From Anarhynchus alexandrinus (taxonomy: Eukaryota > Chordata > Aves > Charadriiformes > Charadriidae), in contig VUYV01000761.1 of the NCBI GenBank assembly GCA_008711295.1, forward strand, positions 62,001 to 126,000: 64,000 nucleotides of DNA. Direction: 5' to 3'. The notes beneath the pieces are model-generated. The model did not search any database. It was not told the origin of the DNA and saw only the letters and a program-made list of their open reading frames with translations. Below, piece by piece: positions 1 through 44,640 of this stretch. Made by a program: the position numbers and the translations under genes. Position 1 is the first letter of the stretch. Each line of letters opens with the position of its first letter.

Positions 1-2860
1 CACTGCTCCGCATGTTTGCCTCTAGTCCATGCATTCTGAGAGACTGATCAAGAGTTTGACAGCGAAGCGGCATTTCCAGTTTTGCTCTGGGAAACTTGTA
101 GCAGCGTTGCAGTGGGGTCTTCAGACAGGATCCCACCACACGGGGATGTGCATGGCAGAAGGTGGTGCCGGGTCGAGGCACCACTGCAGGACATTGCCTG
201 GGGACACAGAGCATGGTGCCATGCCTTCCTCCTGTTTGGAGCGAGTGTGGTGCATCATCAGCCCTTTCTGAACACTCACCACTGTTGTGTCTCCGTATGT
301 TTAGCCGCAGAGCATCCTTGTGAGGCCAGGAGCTTTCATCAGCCGTGTTCTGCCATCGGGGCTCTTGGCCCTGAGGAGTAGGAGGCAAAAAGTCAGGTCC
401 CGGCTTCAAAGGCAGGCGTTTAACTAGAGAGGACGATTTCCAGAGGCACTCCTGAGATGATTTCCACCATCTCCTGGAGAAGTCTGCTTAGGCGGGCGGG
501 TAGGAAAGGCTTTGACCCAACGCTGCACCGGAGCTCTGCTGTGGAGGTGGGAGCAGCTCCAGACCCGCAGCCAGCCCCGTCCCGCGGCTGCTCCCCTGTG
601 CAAAAGCAGAGTTTGCTCCTGGGTGAGACCTGCCCGCAGCGAAGTGTATTTACAGAAACCAAACGAAAGGACAGATACTTCCTGGAGAAGTAACAATAAT
701 ACCAAATAACCCAGCAGGAGCAAGGGACTGCACCAGGCAGAGGAGCATGTTGCCTGTCCAAGCAGATCCGAGTGGTGGCTGCAGCCTTTGTGCCAGACGA
801 GGTGTTTGGATGCTTCTGATGGTTGTCTGAAGCTGTAGTTGGCCACGGGGCTCTCTCAGGCTTGTGTCTGGTAAGCTGGGCTGGGTGCCGCAACGCAGAG
901 CCAGGGTAGCAGGGCAGGCAGGCAAGGTCTGGAAAACCCCCTCCAGCGACTGCAGAACCCGGCTTTTTTTCTGGCGTTGCCAACCTGCAAATCCTGGCAC
1001 GGTGTGCGCAGGGAGGTGAGGGTGCTTGGGAGAGGGATGGATGCAGGGGAGCCGAAAGACAAGCTGCTGGTCACACGGTTTTTGTCTCAGGAGACCCAAG
1101 GACCTGGAGGCTGGTACTCCTCGAGGGTGCTTGGTTTTCTCCAGCTCTTGTGAAGCTCTAATAAAGGATACCCTCCATGTTTCATCTTGTTCATATCTTC
1201 AGACCGGGACAGCCGCAGCAGTGATGCTAATGCTCATCTGTGAAGCTGTGACTGCTCCAAGTCCGCTCTGCCCAGACCGTTGCCACCCCTGCTGCTGTCG
1301 AAGGGACCGAAAAGCATATTGCTTGGCTCCGAGGTTGCGTGTCCTGAAGGAGAGCAGGAGGGTTGTGCAAATCCTCTCGAGTACAATGCTGGGCAGAGCA
1401 GTCTCAAGTCGGACAACAAGCGGGTGCAGACCGAGGGGTTGTAGATAAATCACTTTAACAGAGAGCTTGGTGGCTGTTTCACTGGGTGGTGGTGTCGGCA
1501 GTGGCTCTGCTCGGCTCTGGCATCATGGATACGAGACACCATGCCATCCTGTGCCCCACTCGGTGTTCACAGCGGGGACGTTAACCCCAGCGGAGCCCAC
1601 AGGCTGCAGCCCGGCGTCTGCCAGGCTGAGCTCCTGCTGCCCTGAAGTTTTTGCCCTGCTCTCCCGTCCCAGCCAGGAATAGGTGTCACGACTTGCCGGC
1701 GAACACCTTTGGGAAGGCAGCAGGCCCGCACCCCGGGGCGCGAATCTCTGCTTTCAGCCACTGCCTCTGGAGAGCCTTTGTTGGTGCTCAACGCCCATGC
1801 AAAGCTTGGGAGTAGCCACTGCCTGGATAAACCAAGCGCTGGAGGGTGGCCAGGGCTGCTTGCACAAGAGCAGGAGGAGTTTACAAATGCTGACTCCCCA
1901 TGAAATACGGGGGGCCGGTTTGCAAAGCCGGTGGGGGGGCATGGTGGAAGATGCCCCTTCGCGAACTCCCCAAAAGCCTCAGGTCAGGGGGATGTCCCTG
2001 GGATGGGGACAGGGCTGCAGGTCGGTATTGGAAATGGCAGGGCTGTGGGGAGAGGGCTGTCCTCGGGCAGGAGGGGATGACGGAGCAGGGTGGGTGTCTT
2101 GGAAATTGGGATTGGCTCAAGCTGGCTCTTGATGGTGATCCCAGCGTCCAGCACCCAACGCCTGAGGGATTTGCTCTTGGTCTAAAAAGAGCAGTGCTTG
2201 TGGGCACAGTCCTGCAGGAGGGTGACTTCTCAGGAGCCCGTTCCCACCCTGCGCGTGTTGGAGGGGGTTGAGATGAGGGTCCGCACCGCGGCCCATGGGT
2301 GGGGGTGGAAGGGATGCTGGGATGTGAGAGCTGGACCAGACTCTGGGGGGAATCCACCAAGGGATGCTTGTGAGTCGGGCTTTGAGTATCCCCTCCATGA
2401 GCCCCATGGGTGTCCCAGAGTCTCCTCTCCCGAGCATCAGCAGCTGCTGTGGGCATGGAGATGCCAACACACCCCCCCGCTGCTTATCCCCTCCACGGCT
2501 GCTGCGTGGGTGGCCGTGGCACGTGGGGGTAGAGGGGTAGGTGCCTCCCATCCCTCCCTCCTCCAAAAAGCAGTGCCTCTGGCTCCAAAATTCTCCCGCC
2601 AGAGGTACTGGGAGAGCTGCAAGGAGCGTTCAGCCTGTGCCCCCCCGGAGCGGGGAGGCGGTGGGGGGCCAGGGCAGGGCCCAGGGCTCGTTGGCAGCCG
2701 CTGCCGGGGGCTGGTGGCTGCGGCGCGGGCGGGAGGAGAGCCAAGGCAGTTGCCAAGGGCTCGGAGGCTCGCTTGCTAGGGCTTGATCGTGGCACGTACT
2801 CCCCAGCGGGGCTCAGGCTAAGGCCTGACCTGAGATCCCTTTTCTTAGGAAAAATACAGT
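1..2860. other. Intronic SLC5A10 sequence without supported exons
   Basis: This is moderately GC-rich DNA that I read as SLC5A10 intron, because the first in-window exon starts in phase 1. I looked for the preceding SGLT exon (a helix ending in a VILTIK-like sequence before the phase-1 junction) and did not find it. Open frames here overlap one another on both strands and resemble no family I know. Confidence 0.5.
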
Positions 2861-2932
2861 GAATAAGGTATTTTTTTTTCTTTTTCTTTTTTTTTTTTTT
2901 TCTTCACCCNNNTTTTTTTTTTTTTTTTCTCC
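2861..2932. repeat. Poly-T/pyrimidine tract with a 3-base assembly gap
   Basis: A long T tract interrupted by a few C residues, with NNN at 2910-2912. The gap probably marks a homopolymer run of uncertain length in the assembly. It lies in the SLC5A10 intron before 3420, downstream of the candidate FAM83G 3' end. Confidence 0.85.
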
Positions 2933-3076
2933 CACCGGTTGCTGGAGGTTTGGGGATGGACCCGTGACGGGGGTGATGGGGAATTGCTCAGAGGGGTAAA
3001 AAATACTTGGCCGGAGACTTGTGCCAAGGCACCTTGAACTGTAGTATACCAAGTCAAAGGCTACCTAATCTTGTAT

Positions 3077-3082
3077 TTTAAT
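3077..3082 (-). other. FAM83G: Candidate FAM83G polyadenylation signal (ATTAAA)
   Basis: ATTAAA on the minus strand, about 650 bases past the FAM83G stop. I see no AATAAA or ATTAAA on that strand between here and 3732. If it is used, the 3' UTR is fully antisense to the SLC5A10 exon at 3420-3625. Confidence 0.35.
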
Positions 3083-3419
3083 AGTCCGAGGCGAGTTTCC
3101 CCTGCTCTGGGACTGGGGAGCTTTAACAAACAGGTTGCTTTTACAGTACGAGGTCAGAAGAGGTGGGTCCCTTGAGGAGCCTTTGTCCCAGCACACAAGT
3201 CACCCTCCAAAGTCAGGGTGGACCGTAATGGGACCTGCTGTGCAAAATACTAATAGAAGAGTCTCTTAAATAACTAGAAGAAAACATGAACATGAAGAAG
3301 CCCTCCCTCTCTGGGTAGCACTTCTGAGTTAACGAGTTGGCAAATGTTTTGCCCGCTGATCTCAGAGGCCACCAGGTTTTGCTTGACTCTAACCAGCCTC
3401 CCCCAACGATGCTTTCCAG

Positions 3420-30058
<26,639 letters not shown>

Positions 30059-30130
30059 CGGCCTGCCAGCCCCCACACGAGGGGGAAAGGTGTGGAGGGG
30101 TGAGCAGAAACGGGGATTTGGGTGATAGTT

Positions 30131-30136
30131 TTTATT
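30131..30136 (-). other. GRAP: Candidate GRAP polyadenylation signal (AATAAA)
   Basis: AATAAA on the minus strand, about 940 bases past the GRAP stop. The only closer candidate I see is a weak CATAAA at 30704-30709. The AATAAA lies inside the predicted SLC5A10 3' UTR (30059-30443), so use of it would make the two 3' UTRs overlap. Confidence 0.4.
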
Positions 30137-30437
30137 TGTCATGTTTGGGATATGGGATGCTTAAATCGACTGGTGCAATGAGATGGGCGTTCTCGGTGCC
30201 ACGGACCCTGAGTGCATCCTGGGGGGCTGTGAGGCAGGGGGGGACATTTGGGGGGGCAGCAAGTCCCTGGGAGGGGTCTGGGGCGAGGTACTGGGGTGGG
30301 CAAGTGGGAGCTGCAGGGGAAGCGAAACCACAGTAAAGCAGCAGACGCACAAATGCAGCCGTGGGACCACTGTGGCAGTGGTGGAAAAGGAGTGGTCACA
30401 CTCAAGGGTATCACCCAAACACATTTTACTAGCTCTA

Positions 30438-30443
30438 AATAAA
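30438..30443 (+). other. SLC5A10: Candidate SLC5A10 polyadenylation signal (AATAAA)
   Basis: AATAAA lies 380 bases after the SLC5A10 stop, with an A-rich tract right after it. It is the first canonical signal downstream on the plus strand. It would give a 3' UTR of about 400 bases. No transcript evidence is available here. Confidence 0.55.
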
Positions 30444-31076
30444 AAATAATTAGAAAAAAAAAAAAAGCCACAATTTGCAGCTATGAACAGCACCTGCAGG
30501 ACTGAATCCCAGGACCAGCCTGCCCCGGCACCCCGTGCCCTGGCACCTCTCTGCGGCGTTACCCAGCCGCATCCCGGCCACCTGCAGCCCTCCTTGGAGC
30601 TGGGGCTTCACTTACAGGGTCTGGAGGGGAGTGAAGGTTTGGGGCACTGGTGTTCTTCCCCTCTGTTGCTGCCACTCCGCCAGGTTGTGGCGCTGGAAAA
30701 CTTTTTATGGCCCTGGTCCAATGCTCTGTGCTCCCTCCCCGGGGAGCACCGCTGCCAGCCCGCAGCGAGAGGCGATGCCTGGGCTGGGGGTGGTGGAGGT
30801 CTCCTGGGTCAGGGGAGCAGGGAGAGCCATGGCTGATGTTTCCGGGTGCCGGAGAAGGGCAGCCCCTGGATGGGGATCACCGCCAGCTTGGCTTCTACCT
30901 CCAGCACAGCACACGCGGCACCGGGACTTCATGCGTCGGCAGCCCGGTGTGGGGACGGGTACCATCCATGGGATGAAGGGATGTGCAGTCTGCGTGCAGG
31001 CACAAAGCAGCTCCAGTTGAGTGGGAGGTAGCGGTGGCCACGGTCCTCCCCACTCACCCGCAGCACTGGTGGCAGC

Positions 31077-37050
<5,974 letters not shown>

Positions 37051-37184
37051 TGCATCAGCTGGTGGCATGATTCGGCATCACCTCTGCGGTGGGCTGTGGG
37101 CAGCGGTGTCGGGCGGCCATGCGGTTTTGGAAGGAAGCAAGACAGTGACGGGCCGGACACACGGGTTGAGGATGTGGGTGAGGC

Positions 37185-37449
37185 GTGTCTGAACAAGAGG
37201 TAATGGGTACAAACTTGAACATAGGAAGTTCCATCTAAACATGAGGAGGAACTTCTTTCCTGTGAGGGTAGCAGAGCACTGGCACGGGCTGCCCCGAGAG
37301 GTGGGGGAGTCTCCCACTCTGGAGACATTCCAAACCCGCCTGGACGCCGTCCTGTGCAACTGCTGGAGGTGCCCCTGCTCTGGGGGGGGGGTTGGACTGG
37401 ATGATCTCCAGAGGTCCCTTCAAACCCTGACCATTCTGTGATTCTGTGA
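37185..37449 (+). mobile_element. CR1 LINE 3' end fragment
   Basis: The segment reads as a typical CR1 3' end: AATGGGTACAAACTTGAACA, ACATGAGGAGGAACTTCTTT, GGTAGCAGAGCACTGGCACG, then GGACTGGATGATCTCCAGAG, GTCCCTTCAAACCCT and the terminal ATTCTGTG repeated twice. It is 5'-truncated and non-coding. It is better preserved than the copy at 22.4 kb, so probably younger or of another subfamily. Confidence 0.92.
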
Positions 37450-40400
37450 AGAGCACGGCCAGCAGGTCAGGAGTACTGATGGGGGGAGTCTCTGATGTCT
37501 TGTAAGGGCTGAGCTGCTGGCATGGCCTTTGGAAGGTGGCTTGGTGGGGAATGGTTGTTTCAGCAAAAAAAAAAATCATGGAGGGCGGGATGGGCCGAGG
37601 CGCAGGGAGGTGGGGGGATGCACACACCTGGTTTCTTTGGAAGTCAGACCGAAAACCACATGCCAGGTCCCAGCTCCCAACAGGGAGGTTTCAGCATAGT
37701 TGTTACCCGCTTTTTGGGTTGTAGCCTTTTGGGGGTTGACTTTTTCAGCTTTGTTTTGCAGGGCTACGGAAAAAAAAACAACACCTTTTAGACTAAAACA
37801 ACTTCCTGCTGCTCTCGTGGGCGTCAGGCACTAAGTCCGCAGGGCTCGCACGCAGGGCGTCACTCCCAACGGGAAGGTCCCCAGTGCTGTGCAGCCTTCG
37901 CATCGCGCGTGTGTGGGCCGGGGCATGAAGTGCACAGAAAAATCCGCCGGATGCTGGTTTTGCTTTGCTGCGAGGAATTAAACCGGGGACAGCTGCAGCT
38001 CAATCCCTGCCCATGGATTTGGGCATTTTCCAGCGAGGCGCAGGACGCCACTGCCATCTGCCCCAGGAAGGGACGCACCGCGGTGCTCACAGGGCTTCCG
38101 TGGGGACACTGGCTCGGCGATTCACCTCCTCCAAACCTTAACCCTGCTCCCCGAGTGCATCTGAAAAGCAAACGCCATGTAACACCCCACTGAGGCCATT
38201 TTCGGGGTCTCGGTGCCCAGAGATGGGAGAGAGGGATGTGCAGGGTGGCCCTGGGTGTCCCCACACCCAGTGAGGCCCCAGTCCACAACGGTTATCCCCA
38301 GCACGACCCCAGGACCTGCTGGTCCCAGGGGAAGCGGAAAAGCTGGGAATGCCGGGGAGGGCAGGGGAGGCCGTGGGAATACGCTCAGTATGTGCACGCC
38401 TGTCCCGAGGAGGAGAGGACTCAGCGAATCTCTGCGGCCAGCAAGACCCAGGGGACGGAACTGCAGCGGGAAGATGGCTATCTCGGGGTAAGCTTCCTCT
38501 GCTGCTCGGCAGCCTCGGCGAGAAGCAGAGCTGGACTCTCCCTGGAGAAAACTGCTGCTCAAACCCCGCTGCCGGCCAAGGGCCTGATGCACCAGCATCC
38601 ACAAGCACAAACTGGATGATGCTATGCCCACGGGCAGGGGGCTGCTTGCAAAGGGCGTACAATAAGGCGGTGGTGGGGGGTGAGCTGGGCATGGAGGTGT
38701 CTGAGCACTGGGAGGGGATCGGCATGGGAGAAATTTGCAGCCCAGGGTGCAGGTTGGCGTGGGGGTGACGATCTGCTGTGCCTTGGATGGACACCGTGAG
38801 AAGTTTTGGGGCCCATCTTCCTTGGGCTCGCAGCAGGGAGGCTTGGGGGGCACCTTGGGGTGTCCAGCCCGGTGCCATGCGTGGTGCCACGCTGTCCTGT
38901 GTGCCCGGGAGTGGGGTGCAGGACAGTGGGGTCACAGAGGGGGGTCCCCAGGCCTGGGCGCAGTGGCTGGACTCAGGACCGGAGCAGGATTGGGTCCTGC
39001 CAGCAGATGGCAGCAGTATCTAGGGGGACACTGGGGACACTGGGGACAGTGCCACATGGCACTGTTCTCATGCGCTAACGAAGCCGGCAGCCCCTTTGGC
39101 ATCCCTGTCCGGCCACTTCCAGCACCGCATCCCGTTCCTCATCCCCCCTTCCCTTGCCTGGCTCCTTCCCACTGCCCCGACCACCGTCCCTGCCCAGGGG
39201 CTGGGTCCCTTCTGCTCGCCAGTGGCTCGCTCGTGGCCCACTTGTGGCTCGCTGTCCCTGGCTGCTGGCTGAGTGCAGGTGGTCAGTGCAGGGGTGACAG
39301 CAGGACCCGCAGTCGAGGAGCGAGCTGGGCTGGATGCTGGAGCAGTCTGCAGCTCCATTTCTGGGTTGGGAGCCAAACGCTCCTGTGTTAAGCCGGTTTC
39401 TGGGTGTCCCATCCCAAGTCACCACCATGGCGCGGGATGGGGTGCCCCGATCCCAGAAGGGGAGCAGAGCCCAGGGTGGTGGTTGGTACCCACACAGCAT
39501 CATGCTGCCTCCAGTGAACCCCTCGAAGGGGCCACCTTCCAGCATCCTGGTACTGCAAAACTGGAGATGCCTGTCACCGCCTGTCCTCCAGCTGCTTTAT
39601 TCCCTGGGAAAACCCTTCTGCCTGCTCATCAGCAGCCCCAAATCTGCCCCATCCCATGCTCACCAGAGCCCTCAGAAGAAGGCTGGTACCCCCGTGATAC
39701 CCGGTTGCCAGCCATGAGGCTGTGCCTCAGAGCCCTGCAAGGCTCAGTCCGGGAGCCAACGGCTGACTAACCGCCGGCCTGAGACATCCAAGAAAAATCA
39801 AAACAAGGTTGGTTTTCTTTTTTTCCCCCATCTTCCCTCTTGTGCCTTGTCAAGTAGCCATATTTTGTACAGCACATGCTGTACCCGAGCAGGGAAGAGC
39901 CTGTCCCTGCAGTGCCAGCTGTGAGTGGTGGGCGCTGAGCCGATGCCCAGCAGGGTGGAATACTGGGGGGCAGGGGTGGGTCTGTAGCCCCATCCCTGTG
40001 TCCTGTGTGTCCCCAGTGTTCAGCGGGACCCAGGAGGTGCCACGTGGTTGCCGTTGGTTGGGTGTCAAAGCTGCAGCCTGGAGCAAGGTGCTCGGTGCTG
40101 CACGCTGTGGGCATCAGCCCATCTTGCAAGGAGATCCCAAGGGTGCCCAGCAGTGGGTGGGAGGCAGTCCACACTGCCCCGGGCTTGACCACCAGCCCAC
40201 GCTGCCTCTCCCTCCACACAGGGGAATTTCGTGACCCTGGGGACAGGCAGAGGAGGGTGCAGCCAGCTCTGCCATCACCCTTCCCCTTCGCACAGCCGCC
40301 CCCGGGGTGCATGTCGGATGCTGGGAGCTGTCTGGAGCTCCTGCCGCCTCCTGGGTTGCCCAATTCTGCCCAGCCCGTTTCATCAACATCCTGTGTTTAC

Positions 40401-43400
40401 CTGGCTGCAAAATCCCCACGCAGGAGGGAGGAAGAGGAGGGAGGGAAGCCTCTTCCCCTTCCGCTGCGGGCCCGGGGACCTTTGTTAAGGAGGGCGATCC
40501 CGGGCTCCCCAGCTCCTCTCCGGCTGGTGCCCTGTGCAGCTCCTTGCTGTGCTCCCCACGGTGCTGTTTGGGGAGGACGGGAGGGGAGGGGGTGTCTCAA
40601 GCCTGGCTTCGCCTCCCACGGAGGGGGTGTAAGCTGGGCCTGGATGGTGGCAGGGCTGGACAATGCGAGCTGGCTTGTACTGCGAGGTCGGCAATGCGGC
40701 ACAGCCCAACACACGCCGTGCTTCCCCTTGCACCACCGCAAAAGGAAACCCACGGCATGACTACGCCCGGAGCGAGCCGCAGAGAAAGGGGGCTGGTGTG
40801 ACGCCACGGGCAGTTTTCCTGAGAAGAAACCTCGCAGCCCGTTCACCTCCAGCTCTGCCTCTGTCCCCAGCAGCGAAGAGCTGCCCGCTGAGCCAAGCAG
40901 CTGTGCAGAGCATACAGCAGGCTGGCCAGGGTGGCCACCATGCTCTCCTCACCCCCATGCACACAGCCTGTGCACCAGGCGTGGGGCAACTCCTCTCGCC
41001 TCATCGGGAAGGCAGCCCCAGTGCTGCTGACTCAGCGCTGTTGGGTCTGCACTTGGCTGGGGATGGAGCTGGGAAGATGAGGTGATAGGGAGGAAAATGG
41101 AGGGAAGATCAGGTGAAGAAGGGAGGACAACAGATGATCCATCACACTGGCCACCAGCTTCCCCCCAGCAAGCTCTTGGAGACCAGAATAAATGCCCTGC
41201 ACCACCACAGCGAGCAGGGCCAGGGTGGGAATGCTGGTCCCAGGCTGCTTGTTGGGAACTGGCTACTCCCCTGGGGTGCCAGCAGTGCTGGGGCACGGAG
41301 AGCGAGGTGACGGGGTGACGCACTCTGGCAGCAGGGCTGGTGGCCGGGATTCAGCCCAGCTTTAGGCTCTCGCCTGGGGTGCTGCGTGTGGATAAAGCCA
41401 GGCACACGGGTCAGCGGCCAGCACGGCTGACCGCGCGGAGGTGTCACATTGCCCATAGCTGCCTGTGTGCTCGGGGACCGGTACCGACCCATACCTGGGG
41501 CACCGGATGCGATGGGGATCGCGAGAAAGGGGGTGGCCCGCTGAGGCCCCACACGGAGAGGAAGCAACATCCTGGGCTAGAAAATGCCACGTCAGTGCCT
41601 GTAAACAGGATTTCAGAGTCAGCACTTTTCCCCCTGTAGCAGAGGCCACGTCGGTAACTCCTGAGCATCAGACTTGTCCTTGTGCGTAACCCTACTTCTC
41701 AGTAAAGCCCAGCCCACAGCGAGGAGCTTGCGTCACTGTTTACGCCCCGGTGTAACTGAGTACGGAGCACGACCAGCGCTGGGAAGATGAGACCCCTCTG
41801 AACCTCTCATTGTCCTGCAGGACCCATAGGAAAACATTTACGGGGGGGGCAGCCAGCAAACCCAGAGCCAGTTGCCCACACCTAGTCCAACATGGCCACA
41901 AGAGGCCCCTTGAGGCACCAGTGGTCTCCAACCATGGAGCCGCATCTCCTCAGGGTCACCATGGGTGGTTGTGGCTGGTATTAGGGTTTCCGGGCTAAGA
42001 AATCAGAGCTTGCCCGCTTGCCCATGGTGTAGGTGGGATGGGAAGCAGGACTGTGCTCCTTGGCTCCCATGGGCGAAGCCTGAGGGCAGGAGGCTGGTGG
42101 TGGGACCTCACTTTCAGCACTTGGGCCCGATGATGGATCTGGAAAAGGACTAGAAATCTTGAAGTCTGAGGTGTGGAATTCGACCCCAAACCTGCAGGAA
42201 TGGGTCACTGAGGAGGCAGGTCATCCCAAAGAACCTCCTCAGGGGCTGTGCAGCCTTGGATGGCAGTTGGGACCAGCCTCCTGGGAAGGGGCCAAACACC
42301 GTTTTGGTGAGGAGGCAGAGCCCAGACACAAGAAGCAGCAGCCTCAGGGGCACCAATATTAAATGCTTCCTGCAGGGTCCCCAGGGCTCAGTTTTGGGCT
42401 GATGGATGTTAGCAGTGCCAGTTCTGGCTCTGGGGACAGGTTCTGCCTCTGTTTTGGTTCAGGGACACAGCTGTGATGGAGACTCAGGTGAGGATCATTT
42501 ACAGAGATGTTAGCTGTTAATGAGTTAATCATCAGTGTCAGCAATAGCTGAAGGCCATTCATCTCCCTGGGCCCTATAAAAGGAAATGGAGGCCCCTAAC
42601 AGGGTTTGGGCTGATGGGGTGGGGGAGTTTTCTGCTGTGTCTTGGGGATGTGCCTGAGTTCCTGCTGTTCCCTGGGATGGTTCTGCTTGGCAGCCTGGGA
42701 CACCCCAAGAGCAGGAGGGGGACTGTCCCTCTATTTGCAAGTTGTTCTCCTTCCAGTTGCCTCTGTCTTCCCTGTGAGTGACCTGGAGAGGACTGAGCCA
42801 TGCAGCTCTACCTGGATCATGCACTTGGTGCCTGGCTGGAAGCAGATCTTGTTGTGTGCTCCATGGCTGTGGTATGCTGGTCCTTGGGCTCTGCCCTGGG
42901 ACCTTAATGTGGTTACTGACATGTCTTGGGGCAGCTCTGAGACCCGCTGGGTGCTCTCAACCCAGGCTCTGCTTTATGCTGTGTGAGTAATGTTTTCTGC
43001 TGAGTGCTGCTCTGGAAATGTCTGAGGGAGGCTTTTGGGGTGAGAAACTGCTGTGGCATCTGGCCTCTAATCTTCCTCCTTGGTGTTGGGCTGCCTACAA
43101 GAGTTATGGGGCAGGTGAAGTCCCCATACCGACATTATCTGAGTAGACTGGTGTGGCAGTACTTATGGGAGTGGGGAATTTCTCTGCCATCTCTTGTGGG
43201 TCCTCAGGAGCCATCCCCAGACAGTCAGGGCTGGAAACCCACCATGCTACATGCTGTGAGCATAGCACAGAGGCAGAGAGGGACATATCACTGCTTTAAT
43301 TTGCATGGGAGAGAAATCAGAAGGATCCCTTTAACTGGAAGCTCCAAAGAAATTGGGCAGGGAGGTGTGGGCTTTGGGTGTGAAGGTTATCTGCTGTCAG

Positions 43401-44099
43401 TGTTTGCCATGGAGGAAGGCTCCTCGCCCTGAGCAGGCAGCACAGGGTGGCAGAAGTAACCACCCACAGGCAAGGGAGTTCTGCAGCTCCCAAGGGATTG
43501 TTTTAGGTGAACTGTGAGTTTGGTCATATCCAGACAGCCTGGTGCTTGAACAGATTCTGAGAAGCTCCCCCTCAAAAACGGCATCTGTTATTTTTCTAGG
43601 ATTTAAAAAGAAAAAAAAACAACCAAGAAGCCTTGCGACATGTGCGTAGGTGAGGGGACCATGCTGTCACCGCTGTGACTCACTGGGGAGGTCTGCGATT
43701 TCTGAGAACAAAAAGATGTAGGGAGAAATTGTGAATGATCACTTGCGGAGAGGTGGCTGAGCTCTCCACCAAGAGAAGCAGTTGAATTTCGGTTCCTCCT
43801 TAGGGCTGGCTTGTTAACAAAGAAGTTATTAATAACCAATTAAGCCAGAGCTCACGTCATGCCTTCCTCTGTAAGTGTGGCAAGAGCGTCCGCGGTTCCT
43901 CCTTCGGCACCGTACCCACCCTGCTTCTTTGGCCAGCTTGGCCCTGTTGTAGCTGGATGGAGGAGTATGGGGGGGGGGCTGATTTGGGCAGGTGCCTTGT
44001 CACCTCTGGGCTCCTTTAGGGGATGTGCCCAGGGGACACTTCTTGGGCAGGGATGTGGGGGCCAACCAGTGACTTGGGACTCGGCTGCGGTGCGTTTGG
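37450..44099. other. Intergenic, no supported gene
   Basis: GC-rich intergenic DNA upstream of GRAP. Open frames up to about 240 codons occur (for example 38122-38853, minus) but are proline/serine-rich, overlap others on both strands and match nothing I know. One isolated TATAAAAG lies at 42575-42582. No RNA gene or repeat family was recognised. Confidence 0.5.
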
Positions 44100-44640
44100 C
44101 TCCCTCTGGCTGAGCTCGTAGCGCTGAGGGGAGCGGGCGCGTGGAAGAGGAGCGCTGCGTGGCAGGTTTTCGGTCAGTGCCAGGGCAGATGGTGTGAGTC
44201 AGCTGCGGGGACAGCCCGGGGTGGAGGGCCAGCGGTGGGAGGGAGGAGGCTCACTCGCCTGCTGCTTCCTCAGGCTGAGGATGTGCGTGTTGCCGCATCC
44301 CGGCCAGGCTGGCGATGCGCCGGGCAGCGGGGAGGAGGCAGAGAGGCTGCTGGAGCGGGGCCCGCCGGGATAATGCACGGAGCGCCGGATGCGCTGTAAA
44401 ACCCGAGAGAATCCGGGCACTGTGCTCCCCCTGAAACCGCCTATTCAGGGGAGAGATGGGGAAGACAAGAGGGAGGAAGCGGAGGGAAGACGGAGCACTG
44501 AAGCCCTCTGTGTCTGGCCGGTGACGGATGCAGGTGCAGCGGCAGATTCCCCGGATGCTCCACACCGCCCGTTCCTGCGGGAAAGGAGAAGATGCGCTCA
44601 GGAGTCCCCCTGGGCTCCCGGAGCCCCCGGCTCTGCTTTC
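44100..44640. promoter_or_regulatory. CpG-rich patch, possible unassigned promoter
   Basis: CpGs cluster at about 44,110-44,160 and 44,290-44,600 (GAGCGGGCGCGTGG, GGCGATGCGCCGGGCAGCGG), unlike the flanks. No coding exon is adjacent. It could be a promoter for a non-coding RNA or an alternative start for GRAP or the gene to the right. Confidence 0.25.

Noticed and set aside
1..3419. Upstream SLC5A10 exons sought in the left end
   Set aside because: No sequence encoding the expected preceding helices and no acceptor/donor pair with a matching frame was found; they are presumed to be outside the window.
38122..38853. Open frame of 243 codons upstream of GRAP (minus strand), with an overlapping 265-codon frame
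   Set aside because: Two long frames overlap on the same strand and others overlap on the plus strand, which is a sign of stop-poor GC-rich sequence. Composition is low-complexity Pro/Ser and no motif is recognised.
42575..43450. TATAAAAG followed by small open frames, considered as a hidden gene or retroviral LTR
   Set aside because: No short direct flanks, TG...CA ends, primer-binding site or retroviral protein motif is visible, and no splice-supported coding exon follows. A lone TATA match is expected by chance.
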